Part shown: piece after piece, positions 1 through 8,522 of the stretch
Layout: each line of letters opens with the position of its first letter
Numbering within the stretch: position 1 is the stretch's first letter
Assembly: GCA_009773615.1 (NCBI GenBank)
Contig: WSYA01000005.1
Location: 1 to 64,000 of the forward strand
Length of the DNA: 64,000 nucleotides
Direction of reading: 5' to 3'
DNA from: Gallionellaceae bacterium
GTDB lineage: Bacteria; Pseudomonadota; Gammaproteobacteria; Burkholderiales; Gallionellaceae
Notes under the pieces: generated by a model
Told to the model about the DNA's origin: nothing
Database searches by the model: none
The model's input: only the letters and a program-made list of their open reading frames with translations
Made by a program: the position numbers and the translations under genes

Positions 1-114
1 ACACGATGCAAGCAGCGCGATTTGAAATGAAACAGAACAGGAAATAACGATGAACTAAAAACCATCAACAGCACTTGCGAATTTGGGGAAGCCCTTGTAA
101 TAAAGTATACACCC

Positions 115-145
115 TAAAAAATGCCTCGAAAGGCACCTTCGAGGC
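115..145 (-). terminator. Rho-independent terminator of the Rieske/EamA/STAS operon
   Basis: An 8-bp perfect stem (GCCTCGAA at 123-130, TTCGAGGC at 138-145) with a 7-nt loop is followed, when read on the minus strand, by a run of six T. It lies about 107 bases downstream of the stop codon of the minus-strand gene at 252-599, the right place to end that operon. Nothing else recognisable is seen in bases 1-251. Confidence 0.7.
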
Positions 146-251
146 GCATAATCTGGTACTCGCACTGCAATGCCTTGTTTTAATTTGAGGTAATATTTTG
201 GCACACCCTAATTTTTCCGAGAAATGCACCATTGGCTTGCCCGCTTATTTT

Positions 252-599
252 TTACTTCTGCACCCAAGCCTGAGCCTCATCGTAATCCGCAAATACGCAA
301 ATCTCGGCATCCACGAACAAACGTGACAACCAAGCCTGCCAGGTGAGCCACTGATCGTTGGTGACGACGGCGATTTTATTGAAGTCGTGGTTGTGTTCGC
401 GGCTGAAGAATTTAATCTCTTCCCAGGCTACGTCGGCGGTGTAGTCGATCATGCCGCGCAGGTCGAACAGCAGGTCGGTTTCGCCGGGCGTTTTGAGTTT
501 GTACAGCGCGTTTTCTTCAAATTGCTTAAAGTCGGCCAGAGTGAATTCGCCCATGACGGCGACGTTGAGCAATTTATCGGTTTGTTGGATGGTGATCAT
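252..599 (-). CDS. STAS/SEC14 (SpoIIAA-like) domain protein
   Basis: A 115-residue soluble protein resembling the SpoIIAA-like STAS/SEC14 family (PF11964). It has the alternating strand and helix pattern, a central LLFDLRGM strand, and a C-terminal stretch with W, W and VFADYDEAQAW typical of these single-domain proteins. The family's biochemical role is poorly defined; lipid binding or regulation has been proposed for related folds. The ATG at 599 is chosen because the family begins there, although the frame stays open far upstream through the antisense of the neighbouring gene. It is the last gene of a minus-strand operon, 11 bases after the EamA exporter, and is followed by a terminator. 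There is no membrane segment or signal peptide. Confidence 0.8.
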   Translation of the reverse strand: MITIQQTDKLLNVAVMGEFTLADFKQFEENALYKLKTPGETDLLFDLRGMIDYTADVAWEEIKFFSREHNHDFNKIAVVTNDQWLTWQAWLSRLFVDAEICVFADYDEAQAWVQK

Positions 600-610
600 G
601 TGCAATTTTC

Positions 611-1450
611 CTAATGTTTTGGGACCAGTTTCAAGCTTAACACACCGCTGACGATGATGAGCGCGATGCCGATCCAGCCGTCGAGCGACAGTGTTTCCTG
701 CCACAGCAAAAAGCCGAACAGACTGGCGAAGGCGATGGTGCTGTAAGACAACGTGCTCACCACTTGTGTCTGCCCGATGCGGTAGGCGCGCGTCATGGCG
801 AGTTGGGCGAAGGTGGCGGATGCGCCGAGGGCGAGCAACAGCGGCAGGTCGTTCAAGGTGATCGCATGTATCTCGCTTTGTGCCGCCCATATTCCGCTGA
901 ACAGTGTGGCGACTACATTGAAATAGAACACGATGCGTGTTGCGGGTTCGCCCTGTTGTCCGAGTTGGCGCACGTTCATCAAGGCGACTCCGGCGAGGAA
1001 GCCGGAGATCAACCCCAATATGCCGCTGGTGAATTGCTCCCGCTCCAGCGTGGGGTGCAGCAGCAATATTACCCCGACGAATCCCATCGCGAGGCTGGCG
1101 GTGAGCGGCAAATGAAAGCGATCTTTGTACACGGCCAGAGTGAGGGCGGTGAGGAACAGCGCGGAGGTGTAGTTGAGCGTGATGGCGGTGGCCAGCGGCA
1201 GGACGGTGATGCAGTAGAAAAACAGCATCATGGCTACCGTGCCGGAAAGCCCGCGCCACATGTGGCCGCGCCAATGCGGTGTGGCGAGCGATGTGCGCTT
1301 GCGGTGCAGCATGGCACTCACCAATAGCAGGCCGAAGAAGGAGCGGTAGAACACCAGTTCGCTGCTGGAGAAATGCGCCGCGCCAAACTTCACGAGTACG
1401 CCCATGCAGGCGAAAAGCAGCCCGGCGAGCAGTATCCATAAAGCGCCCAC
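611..1450 (-). CDS. EamA/DMT family transporter
   Basis: A 279-residue integral membrane protein with about ten hydrophobic segments arranged as two EamA repeats (roughly residues 1-130 and 145-275), the normal length for the drug/metabolite transporter superfamily. Such proteins export or exchange small metabolites across the inner membrane; the substrate cannot be read from sequence. The start is a GTG at 1450, only 6 bases after the stop of the upstream Rieske oxygenase gene. No good Shine-Dalgarno is visible, so translational coupling is likely. Context suggests transport of a substrate or product of the oxygenase, which is inference only. Confidence 0.85.
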   Translation of the reverse strand: MGALWILLAGLLFACMGVLVKFGAAHFSSSELVFYRSFFGLLLVSAMLHRKRTSLATPHWRGHMWRGLSGTVAMMLFFYCITVLPLATAITLNYTSALFLTALTLAVYKDRFHLPLTASLAMGFVGVILLLHPTLEREQFTSGILGLISGFLAGVALMNVRQLGQQGEPATRIVFYFNVVATLFSGIWAAQSEIHAITLNDLPLLLALGASATFAQLAMTRAYRIGQTQVVSTLSYSTIAFASLFGFLLWQETLSLDGWIGIALIIVSGVLSLKLVPKH

Positions 1451-1456
1451 GGCGGA

Positions 1457-2563
1457 TTATTTTAGATTCGGTTCGAGGCGGCGGCGCAAGAACTCATGGA
1501 AGTGCAGCATGCCGTCCTCGGTGGGTGATTGATACGGGCCTACCTCTTCGATGCCTTGCTGGTACAAGGCTTTGCGTCCCTGTTGCATGCGCAGGCAGAT
1601 GATGTCGTCTTCCACCGCCGTCTCGTGATAGGCCTGCTTTTCCGCTTCAACATATTCGCGCTCGAACAGCACGATGTCTTCTGGATAATAAAATTCCACC
1701 ACGTTGGTGCAGGCCTCGGGGCCGCGCGGAATGATGGTGCTCACCACCAACGTGTTCGGATACCACTCGACCATGATGTTCGGATAATAGGTCAGCCAGA
1801 TCGCGCCGTATTTCGGCATTACCCCGTTGTTGTAGCGCAGCACTTGCTCGGCCCATTTCTCATACACCGCGCTGCCGGGTTTGCGCAGCTGGTTGTTGAT
1901 GCCCACGGTCTGCACGCTGTACCAGTCGCCGAAATCCCAGGATAGATCGTCGCAGTTTACAAATTGCCCCAAACCGGGGTGGAATGGCACAACGTGGTAG
2001 TCCTCCTGATAGACCTCGATGAATGTCTTCCAATTGAAGGCGTACTCGTCTACTTCCACGCGATCCAGCATGTAGCCGGAGAAGTCGATTTCCTTGAATG
2101 CGGGCACGGTTGCCAGATCTTTGGCGATGTCGCGCTGACCTGCGAACAGCAAACCGTTCCAGTTTTGTAGCGACGTTTTGTTCAGGTGCAAACAGGGGTT
2201 TTGCGGAAAATGCGGAGCGCCAAGCAGCTCGCCGTCGGTCTTGTAAGTCCAGCGATGTATGGGGCAGGTGATGTTCTTTGCCGTGCCGCGCCCGGTGAGC
2301 ATGGTGGCCTGACGGTGGCGGCAGATATTCGACAGCAGCTCGATGCCGCTCTCGTTGCGCACCAGCATCTTGGCGTTGTCCATCCATTCGACCACATGAT
2401 AGTCGCCGAGATTCGGTGTCATCAATTCGTGTCCGACATACTTTGGCCCGGCGTCGAACAGCACGCGCTGCTCGATCTCCAAGATTTTCGGATCGAAATA
2501 CCAGCGCAACGGCGGTTGCGCGGAAACCAGTTTGAACTGATCTAGTTTTGCAATTTCTGACAT
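1457..2563 (-). CDS. Rieske non-heme iron oxygenase, alpha subunit
   Basis: A 368-residue ring-hydroxylating oxygenase large subunit. The Rieske [2Fe-2S] motif is complete (Cys81, His83, Cys100, His103; CxH-x16-CxxH). The catalytic half has the mononuclear iron motif in EDYHVVPFHPG near residue 190 (His-x4-His), preceded by NWKTFIEVYQE. Such enzymes hydroxylate or demethylate aromatic or quaternary ammonium substrates using electrons from a separate reductase, which is not encoded nearby. The ATG at 2563 is preferred over a GTG two codons upstream because AAAGGG sits 7 bases before it. It heads the minus-strand operon with the EamA exporter and STAS protein. The substrate is unknown. Confidence 0.88.
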   Translation of the reverse strand: MSEIAKLDQFKLVSAQPPLRWYFDPKILEIEQRVLFDAGPKYVGHELMTPNLGDYHVVEWMDNAKMLVRNESGIELLSNICRHRQATMLTGRGTAKNITCPIHRWTYKTDGELLGAPHFPQNPCLHLNKTSLQNWNGLLFAGQRDIAKDLATVPAFKEIDFSGYMLDRVEVDEYAFNWKTFIEVYQEDYHVVPFHPGLGQFVNCDDLSWDFGDWYSVQTVGINNQLRKPGSAVYEKWAEQVLRYNNGVMPKYGAIWLTYYPNIMVEWYPNTLVVSTIIPRGPEACTNVVEFYYPEDIVLFEREYVEAEKQAYHETAVEDDIICLRMQQGRKALYQQGIEEVGPYQSPTEDGMLHFHEFLRRRLEPNLK

Positions 2564-2630
2564 ACCCACACCCTTTGCGAATCGCGGTGAATACGGTTTT
2601 TAAGAGGCGCGGATTGTCCCCGAAATCCGA

Positions 2631-2638
2631 GGGGGGGG
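2631..2638. repeat. G8 homopolymer tract upstream of exbD operon
   Basis: Eight consecutive G lie in the 232-bp divergent intergenic region between the Rieske oxygenase gene and exbD. Such tracts can slip during replication; here it lies upstream of both promoters rather than in a reading frame. Confidence 0.6.
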
Positions 2639-2696
2639 CAATAACAATCATATTGATCAAATTGCGGCTTCTTGCCGGGGAGCGGCAGTTATTCAA

Positions 2697-2740
2697 TTGA
2701 GTTTGATAGGTCTATTAGCAATAAATAATTCACGTGAATT
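2697..2740 (+). promoter_or_regulatory. Candidate promoter and palindromic operator of the exbD-tonB operon
   Basis: TTGAGT at 2697-2702 and AATAAA at 2720-2725 are separated by 17 bases and each match the sigma-70 consensus at four or more positions. Immediately downstream, at 2727-2740, is a perfect 14-bp palindrome AATTCACGTGAATT that would overlap the transcription start, a typical repressor position. No Fur box or Pho box consensus was seen. The regulator is unknown. Confidence 0.4.
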
Positions 2741-2795
2741 TAATGCTGGCTCATTAGAGTGCGCGTTCAGTTAATCCGCGTAAAGAGACGTAAAA

Positions 2796-3203
2796 ATGCT
2801 CGCTTGGAACGAAGAGGAATCCCCGAAAAAAGCCCGTATCGAAATCATCCCGATGATCGACGTGATGATGTTCCTGCTGGTCTTTTTTGTACTCATCAGC
2901 CTGAACGTTATTCCCGCACTGGGCATCAAGACCAGCTTGCCCGGCTCTGCGCAGCCGGAGAAGTTGCCGGTACACAAACACGCAATCATAACGGTGGTGC
3001 CGAGCGGGCAGGTGCAACTGGACGGCACCGACTATTCGCTGGAAGGGCTGTCGTCCGCGCTGAAGCAGCTGAAAGCATCCGGAGATGCCGATGTCGTTAT
3101 CAATAGCGACAAGGATGTATCGGTGCAACAGCTGGTCGATGTGATGGATAGCATCAAATTGTCCGGAATTACCGCCATCGCCATTACATCCAAAAAGAGA
3201 TAG
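2796..3203 (+). CDS. exbD: ExbD/TolR family biopolymer transport protein
   Basis: A 135-residue protein with the ExbD layout: short cytoplasmic N-terminus, one transmembrane helix (about residues 20-40) starting with the conserved IPMIDVMMFLLVFF in which Asp22 is the proton-path aspartate, then a periplasmic domain of about 90 residues ending ITAIAITSKKR. With ExbB and TonB it turns proton-motive force into work on outer-membrane receptors. It is the first gene of an operon that carries its own TonB, receptor and ExbB, so it probably serves that receptor specifically. Eight bases separate it from tonB. Confidence 0.92.
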   Translation: MLAWNEEESPKKARIEIIPMIDVMMFLLVFFVLISLNVIPALGIKTSLPGSAQPEKLPVHKHAIITVVPSGQVQLDGTDYSLEGLSSALKQLKASGDADVVINSDKDVSVQQLVDVMDSIKLSGITAIAITSKKR

Positions 3204-3211
3204 GAAGCACG

Positions 3212-3853
3212 ATGAACTGGCCGCTGTATCAAAGAAGAGAGCGGGTCGCGCAACTGGCTACGGCAACGATAGGCCTGCTTATCCTGATGCTGTCGCAAAC
3301 ATTGTCCTTGCGGCAGGAGATGCCGGTTCGGGAAGAGCCTATCAGCCTCTCGATCATATCCGATGCGCAACCGGAGCTGGTCGTTGAGCAGCCCGTAGTG
3401 CAGACGCAACCCCCGCTGCCGCAGATGATGGAGTCTCCGCAGGAAGTGATGCCTGTCACGGAGGCCCCGGCACCCGTTGCCGTGCCCACCCCGCCAGTGA
3501 TGCCGGTGGCAAAAGTCGAGCCGCAACCAGAGCCGCAGGTGCAGCGCAGCAACAGTGCCGCCGAGGGGATGTTTGCGCAGGATGTGCGCTCGCGGATCGA
3601 ACGCAAAAAAATCTATCCCGACGCGGCACGCGATTTGGGTATGAGCGGTGAGGTCGAGGTGCTGTACGAACTGGATCGAACAGGGAGCCTGATCCGTGCC
3701 GAGATTGTCGCTTCATCCGGCTATAAGTTGCTCGATCAGGCGGCGCTCAGGGCGGTGAAGTCGGCGACATACAAGAGTTTCCCCGAGGATGCATGGTTGG
3801 GGGCAAGCAGTAAAACTTTCCGTACCAAGTTGGTATTTTCAATTAACCAGTAG
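3212..3853 (+). CDS. tonB: TonB energy transducer
   Basis: A 213-residue protein with an N-terminal membrane anchor (about residues 14-32), a proline-rich periplasmic spacer (residues 50-110, many P, V, E and Q), and a C-terminal TonB domain (about 125-213) recognisable from YPDAARDLGMSGEVEV and a terminal strand TFRTKLVFSI. It contacts the TonB box of outer-membrane receptors and opens them. It lies between exbD and the receptor gene (8-base gap on each side). Co-transcription with one receptor suggests a dedicated rather than housekeeping TonB. Confidence 0.92.
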   Translation: MNWPLYQRRERVAQLATATIGLLILMLSQTLSLRQEMPVREEPISLSIISDAQPELVVEQPVVQTQPPLPQMMESPQEVMPVTEAPAPVAVPTPPVMPVAKVEPQPEPQVQRSNSAAEGMFAQDVRSRIERKKIYPDAARDLGMSGEVEVLYELDRTGSLIRAEIVASSGYKLLDQAALRAVKSATYKSFPEDAWLGASSKTFRTKLVFSINQ

Positions 3854-3861
3854 GAGTCAAT

Positions 3862-6126
3862 ATGCAGAGTTATAACTTGAAGTTGAAGCCAGTGGCAGTA
3901 TTGCTGGCATCGTTATTCGCGACGGGCGCTTTTGCCCAGGACGGCAATGTAGTGCAAACGGAAAGTGTTTCCGTGTTTGGACAGGGGCAATCCCGTCAAG
4001 TGCAAACGATAAACAGTGCGGATATGAAAAAAGCTGCCGCGGGTACCAGCCCGCTGAAGGTGCTGGAAAAATTGCCTGGCGTGAGCTTCCAGTCTTCCGA
4101 CCCTTTCGGGGCCTACGAGTGGTCCACCCGTTTCGGCGTGCGCGGCTTCAGTCAAAGCTATATGGGCTTTACCCTGGACGGTATTCCGTTGGGCGACATG
4201 AGCTACGGCAACAATAATGGCCTGCACATCAGTCGTGCGATTGCTTCCGAGAATGTCGGGCGCGTCAGTCTGTCGCAGGGGGCGGGTTCCCTTGGGGTGG
4301 CATCGACCAGTAACTTGGGTGGCACGGTGCAGTTTGTTTCCTCCGAACCGGAAAACAAACTCGGGGTGCGTGTGGATCAAACCATGGGGAGTAGCAGTAT
4401 GTCGCGCACGTTCGCGCGGCTGGATACCGGTTTGCTTGAATCCGGCACCAAGGCTTATATGAGCTATGTTAACCAAGGCGCGCAGAAATGGAAGGGCTGG
4501 GGGCCGCAAAATCAGGAGCAGTTCAACTCGAAACTCGTGCATATGTGGGGCGAGAATAAAATCACTGCATTCCTGAATACTTCGGACCGCAGCGAGACCG
4601 ATTACCAGGATATGTCCATCGATATGCAGCAGAAGCTGGGTTGGGGCTGGGATAACTATGCGCCGGACTGGAAGCGCGCAATTGATGCCGCAAGAGGAAC
4701 TTACTCCGGCGGTGTGGGCAATATCAACGCGAACACCGGCCCGCTGGATGCCGCGTATTACCTCGGCCGCGGTTTGCGCAAGGATCGCCTGTTCGGTACA
4801 TCGCTGGATGTGGCCGTGACCGAAGATGTGCGCCTGAAGTCGACGTTCTACACCCACAGTAATAAGGGGCAGGGACAATGGTATACGCCTTATGTCGCCT
4901 CTCCGGGTACTGCGGCTGCGGCAGGGGTGTACACGGGTGAGGGCTTGCCGATTTCCATTCGCACGACCGAGTACACCATTGATCGTAGCGGTTGGGTGAA
5001 CGATTTGACCTGGAATGCCGGAATCAATACCGTCAATGCAGGCTTATGGATGGAAAAGAGCTACAGCACGTTGGCACGGAATTACTTCGCGGCAACGGGG
5101 CCTACGGACACCAACTATTTCCTGACCAATCCGTTCAAAACCGATTTCGTACAGGACTTTGCCACCACCACCACCCAGTTCCATTTGCAGGACACGGTGG
5201 CGCTGATGGACGGACAGATGAAGACAAACTTCGGCTTCAAGTCGCCCAAGGTGCAGATTGATGCGACCAGCCAGGCAGGCACTCGTTCCGGCGGAAGCCT
5301 CGCTGCTGAAAAAGCTTTTCTGCCGCAATTGGGCGTCAACTTCAGTCTGAATGACATGAATGAAGTGTTCGCCTCCGCTTCGCAGAATATGCGTGCGTAC
5401 CAGCCGGGCGTGAATGGTCCATTCTCGCAAACACAGGCGGCATTTAATGCCTCGAAAGCCAGCCTGAAGCCGGAAATGTCTGAAACGTACGAAGCGGGTT
5501 ATCGCTACAAAGGGGACTCTCTGCAAGGATCGCTGGCGGCTTATCTGACCAACTTCCACGACCGTTTGCTGCAAGTCACCTCGACAGTCGGCATTGTCAG
5601 CATTCCCGGTACTTTCGTGAACGTAGGCTCGGTGCAGAGCAAGGGCGTGGAAGCGGCGCTGGTATGGACTCCTGTGCAGGACTGGACCTGGTTCAACTCG
5701 CTGACCTTGAACGATTCCCAATACAAGTCCGATTACGTGAACGGGGGAACAACGGTCAACACCAGCGGCAAGCAGGTGGTCGATGCTCCCAAGGTCATGT
5801 TCAACACAGACATCGGCTACGAGAATAACGGCTGGTTCGGCAACCTCGGCGGCAAGTATACCGGCGAGCGTTACTACACCTACCTTAACAATGGCAAGGT
5901 TGACAGCTACTTCGTAATGAATGCCGCAGCCGGTTACAAGCAGGCGAACATGGCCGGCCTGAAGGAATTTTCCGCGCAAGTGGCGATTACCAACCTGCTG
6001 GACAAGAAATATTTCAGCACGATAGGCAGTAACGGCTTTGTGGCTTCCGATGCTAATGGCGCATTTGCCACGATGCAGGAAGGCGCACCACGTCAATTGT
6101 TCCTAACATTGAGCGGCAAGTTCTAA
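3862..6126 (+). CDS. TonB-dependent outer-membrane receptor
   Basis: A 754-residue receptor. A signal peptide (about 1-25, ending TGAFAQ) is followed by a possible TonB box (ESVSVFG), a plug domain containing LKVLEKLPGVSFQ and FGVRGFSQSYMGFTLDGIP, and a 22-stranded barrel that ends in aromatic Phe (LFLTLSGKF). Such receptors import scarce substrates above porin size or affinity limits. The ligand is not identifiable from sequence. Two downstream genes encode secreted phosphatases, so a phosphorylated organic compound or a phosphate-bearing metal complex is a reasonable guess. Start ATG 3862 has GGAG (3853-3856) five bases upstream. Confidence 0.92.
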   Translation: MQSYNLKLKPVAVLLASLFATGAFAQDGNVVQTESVSVFGQGQSRQVQTINSADMKKAAAGTSPLKVLEKLPGVSFQSSDPFGAYEWSTRFGVRGFSQSYMGFTLDGIPLGDMSYGNNNGLHISRAIASENVGRVSLSQGAGSLGVASTSNLGGTVQFVSSEPENKLGVRVDQTMGSSSMSRTFARLDTGLLESGTKAYMSYVNQGAQKWKGWGPQNQEQFNSKLVHMWGENKITAFLNTSDRSETDYQDMSIDMQQKLGWGWDNYAPDWKRAIDAARGTYSGGVGNINANTGPLDAAYYLGRGLRKDRLFGTSLDVAVTEDVRLKSTFYTHSNKGQGQWYTPYVASPGTAAAAGVYTGEGLPISIRTTEYTIDRSGWVNDLTWNAGINTVNAGLWMEKSYSTLARNYFAATGPTDTNYFLTNPFKTDFVQDFATTTTQFHLQDTVALMDGQMKTNFGFKSPKVQIDATSQAGTRSGGSLAAEKAFLPQLGVNFSLNDMNEVFASASQNMRAYQPGVNGPFSQTQAAFNASKASLKPEMSETYEAGYRYKGDSLQGSLAAYLTNFHDRLLQVTSTVGIVSIPGTFVNVGSVQSKGVEAALVWTPVQDWTWFNSLTLNDSQYKSDYVNGGTTVNTSGKQVVDAPKVMFNTDIGYENNGWFGNLGGKYTGERYYTYLNNGKVDSYFVMNAAAGYKQANMAGLKEFSAQVAITNLLDKKYFSTIGSNGFVASDANGAFATMQEGAPRQLFLTLSGKF

Positions 6127-6137
6127 TCAGGTGGCGC

Positions 6138-6161
6138 GGCCGGGGCGATGCTGTCCCGGCC
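6138..6161 (+). terminator. Intra-operon GC hairpin after the receptor gene
   Basis: GGCCGGG (6138-6144) pairs with CCCGGCC (6155-6161) across a 10-nt loop, 12 bases after the receptor stop codon. It is followed only by a weak T-rich stretch, so it may be a partial terminator or an mRNA-stabilising hairpin lowering expression of the downstream exbB and phosphatase genes relative to the receptor. Confidence 0.45.
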
Positions 6162-6196
6162 ATTTGCTTTGCAGAAATTAATTCCGGGAATCAAAA

Positions 6197-6799
6197 ATGT
6201 CATTCACTTTTATTCATGAACTGGTGATGTACTTCATGGTCGGCGTGCTGCTGTTTGCCACCTACGTCATCATCGAACGCCTGATCTTTTTCGCAGTCAC
6301 TTTGCGGGAAGGGAAAAATGTAGAGAACTTCGTGCGCAGCCATTTGCACGATAAGAAATTGCATGGCCAGATCATCGACACATTCCAGTCGCAAAACAGT
6401 CCTCAGGCGCAGGCGATTTGCGAAGTCGTGACCGCCGCCAAAGATGCCCGCACGCACGAACAGATGGAGTACATCGTGCAGTCCATTTACGTTTCCAAAA
6501 AGCCGCAGGTCGGCCCGCGTTTGTGGATACTGGATACGATCATCACCATGTCGCCGCTGCTGGGTTTGCTCGGCACGATTCTGGGCATTATCGACGCATT
6601 TCACAGCCTGTCATCCGGCAGCGCGGCCGCCGACCCGGCAGCCGTGAGCCGCGGCATCGGCACGGCTTTGTACGCCACCGGCTTCGGTATTTTTATTGCG
6701 CTGTATGTCATGATGTTCTTCAACTACTTCAACAGTAAAGTCGAAGCAATCAACAACCAGATGAAGCTGATTTCACTGACCGTGTTGGGAGCGCGTTGA
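6197..6799 (+). CDS. exbB: ExbB/TolQ/MotA-family proton channel
   Basis: A 200-residue MotA/TolQ/ExbB family protein with three hydrophobic helices (about residues 8-32, 112-135 and 155-180). The conserved central segment SPLLGLLGTILGIIDAF and the following G-TALYATGFGIF helix are typical of the proton channel. It partners ExbD encoded 3 kb upstream in the same operon; splitting exbB from exbD by tonB and the receptor gene is unusual. ATG 6197 lies 70 bases after the receptor gene and follows an intra-operon hairpin. Confidence 0.9.
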   Translation: MSFTFIHELVMYFMVGVLLFATYVIIERLIFFAVTLREGKNVENFVRSHLHDKKLHGQIIDTFQSQNSPQAQAICEVVTAAKDARTHEQMEYIVQSIYVSKKPQVGPRLWILDTIITMSPLLGLLGTILGIIDAFHSLSSGSAAADPAAVSRGIGTALYATGFGIFIALYVMMFFNYFNSKVEAINNQMKLISLTVLGAR

Positions 6800-6812
6800 A
6801 TTGGGTGCGGGG

Positions 6813-8522
6813 ATGACAATGATTGATCGGTTCAAGCTGGGCCTGCTGGCCTCCATGGCAGCGGCTGCCCCCGCAGCAGCCGCGCCCAAGGCGCTCACTC
6901 CCATCGAGCATGTGATCGTCATCATTGGCGAGAACCGTTCGTTCGACAACCTGTTCGCAACTTATCGTCCGAAAAAAGGCCAGACGGTTTTCAATCTGTT
7001 GTCGCAAGGCATTGTGAAAGAAAACGGCTTGCCGGGCAAGAATTTCAACCTTGCAGTGCAACGTCAGGCGGAGAACAACGGCGAATATTCGCCGACTCCA
7101 AATGTTAAAAATACCTACGGGGTATTGCCGCAGCCTTATGCATGGGGCGCTTTCGGGCAGCGTCGGGATATTCCCGATGCGCGTTTTCCGGCGGATATGC
7201 CGAACGGTCCGTTCCAAATAACCAGGTATGTGAGTTACGGCACGCACACCGGCGACCCCGTGCACCGTTTCTTCCAGATGTGGCAGCAGGTGGACGGGGG
7301 CAAGAATGATCTGTTTGTCTGGACGGCGGAAACTGTCGGTGCGGGGCCCAGCAACGGCAAATTGTTGCTGGCCAATTACCGCACGTTTCAGGGCGCGGTC
7401 GCGATGGGGTTCTACAACATGGCGAGCGGCGATGCGCCCTATATTCGCCAGCTTGCCGAAGAATACGCGATCGCGGACAACTATCACCAGTTCATCATGG
7501 GCGGCACGACCGCCAACTATATGGCGCTGACCACGGCGGACGTGTCGTTTTATACACGCGACGGCAAGCCTGGCGCGCCGCCGGCCAAGCTGAACGAGAA
7601 TCCCGATGCGCAACCGGGCACGAACAACTGGTATACCGAGGACGGTTATCAGGGAGGCACTTATGTGAACTGCGCCGACCGGCAAAATCCGGGCGTAAGC
7701 GGCATTGCCGATTTCCTGAAAAAATTGCCGTACCGCGCGTTCCGCGATGGCAATTGCGCCCCCGATACTTGGTACATGGTGAATAACATGGAACCCTCGT
7801 TCTCGCCGACAGGCGAGCCGCTGCCGCCGGGCGACGACAAGTTGCCGCCGCAGATCATCCCCTCCATCGGCGACGCACTGACGGCGAAGGGCGTGTCTTG
7901 GCGCTGGTACAGCGGCGGCCGCAACGACGGCAAGAACGTGGACAAGGAATACTGTGCGATGTGTGACACGCACTTGTACTTCCCTTCCATCATGCTGGGG
8001 GCGGGTAAATCCAGATTGCACGACTTGCAGCAGTTCTATGCGGATGCGCAACAGGCCGAAGAGGCGTTCCCGGCAGTCTCTTTTATCGCGCCGTATGACA
8101 GCATTTCCGGACATCCCGGCTACGCGATGGAAACCGGTTTCGACGAGTTGCTGCGCAGTGTGGTGAACAAGGTCAAACAGAATCCCGCGTTGTGGGACAA
8201 GACTGCGATTATCGTGACTTTCGACGAGAGCGGCGGCTACTATGATTCCGGCTACGTGCAGTTCATCGACTTTTTCGGCGACGGCCCGCGTGTGCCGCTG
8301 CTGGTGATTTCGCCGCACGCGAAAAAAGGCTACGTCGATCACACCTATTATGACCACGCCTCCATTTTGAAATTCATCGAGCGCAACTGGAGTGTGCCGC
8401 CGCTGTCCGCCCGCAGCCGCGACAATTTGCCCAATCCTGTCCACGACAAGGCCTCGGCCTACATACCGAAAAATCGCCCGGCCATCGGCGATCTGATGAA
8501 CTTGTTCCAGGAGAGAAAATGA
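6813..8522 (+). CDS. Secreted phosphoesterase (acid phosphatase/phospholipase C family)
   Basis: A 569-residue enzyme of the PF04185 phosphoesterase family (AcpA, phospholipase C). The N-terminal active-site block VIVIIGENRSFDNLF is present near residue 30, and the distal metal or phosphate-binding blocks FDESGGYYD and HTYYDHASILKF near residues 470-515. A short hydrophobic N-terminus ending APAAAAP looks like an export signal. The family hydrolyses phosphomonoesters or phosphodiesters in the periplasm or outside the cell. The start could be ATG 6813 or ATG 6819; the latter has GGGG six bases upstream. It overlaps the next gene by ATGA. Confidence 0.85.
   Translation: MTMIDRFKLGLLASMAAAAPAAAAPKALTPIEHVIVIIGENRSFDNLFATYRPKKGQTVFNLLSQGIVKENGLPGKNFNLAVQRQAENNGEYSPTPNVKNTYGVLPQPYAWGAFGQRRDIPDARFPADMPNGPFQITRYVSYGTHTGDPVHRFFQMWQQVDGGKNDLFVWTAETVGAGPSNGKLLLANYRTFQGAVAMGFYNMASGDAPYIRQLAEEYAIADNYHQFIMGGTTANYMALTTADVSFYTRDGKPGAPPAKLNENPDAQPGTNNWYTEDGYQGGTYVNCADRQNPGVSGIADFLKKLPYRAFRDGNCAPDTWYMVNNMEPSFSPTGEPLPPGDDKLPPQIIPSIGDALTAKGVSWRWYSGGRNDGKNVDKEYCAMCDTHLYFPSIMLGAGKSRLHDLQQFYADAQQAEEAFPAVSFIAPYDSISGHPGYAMETGFDELLRSVVNKVKQNPALWDKTAIIVTFDESGGYYDSGYVQFIDFFGDGPRVPLLVISPHAKKGYVDHTYYDHASILKFIERNWSVPPLSARSRDNLPNPVHDKASAYIPKNRPAIGDLMNLFQERK

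Noticed and set aside
602-1439. Extension of the minus-strand frame of the STAS-like gene to 395 residues
   Set aside because: The upstream part is the antisense-frame shadow of the EamA gene and has no domain character; only the last 115 residues are family-like.
2570-2795. Pho box or Fur box upstream of the TonB-phosphatase operon
   Set aside because: Neither repeated CTGTCAT nor GATAATGATAATC-like sequences could be found.
6750-8444. 564-residue antisense frame over the phosphoesterase gene
   Set aside because: Biased codon use of the real + strand gene leaves this frame open; the product is Arg/His-rich and has no family motif.
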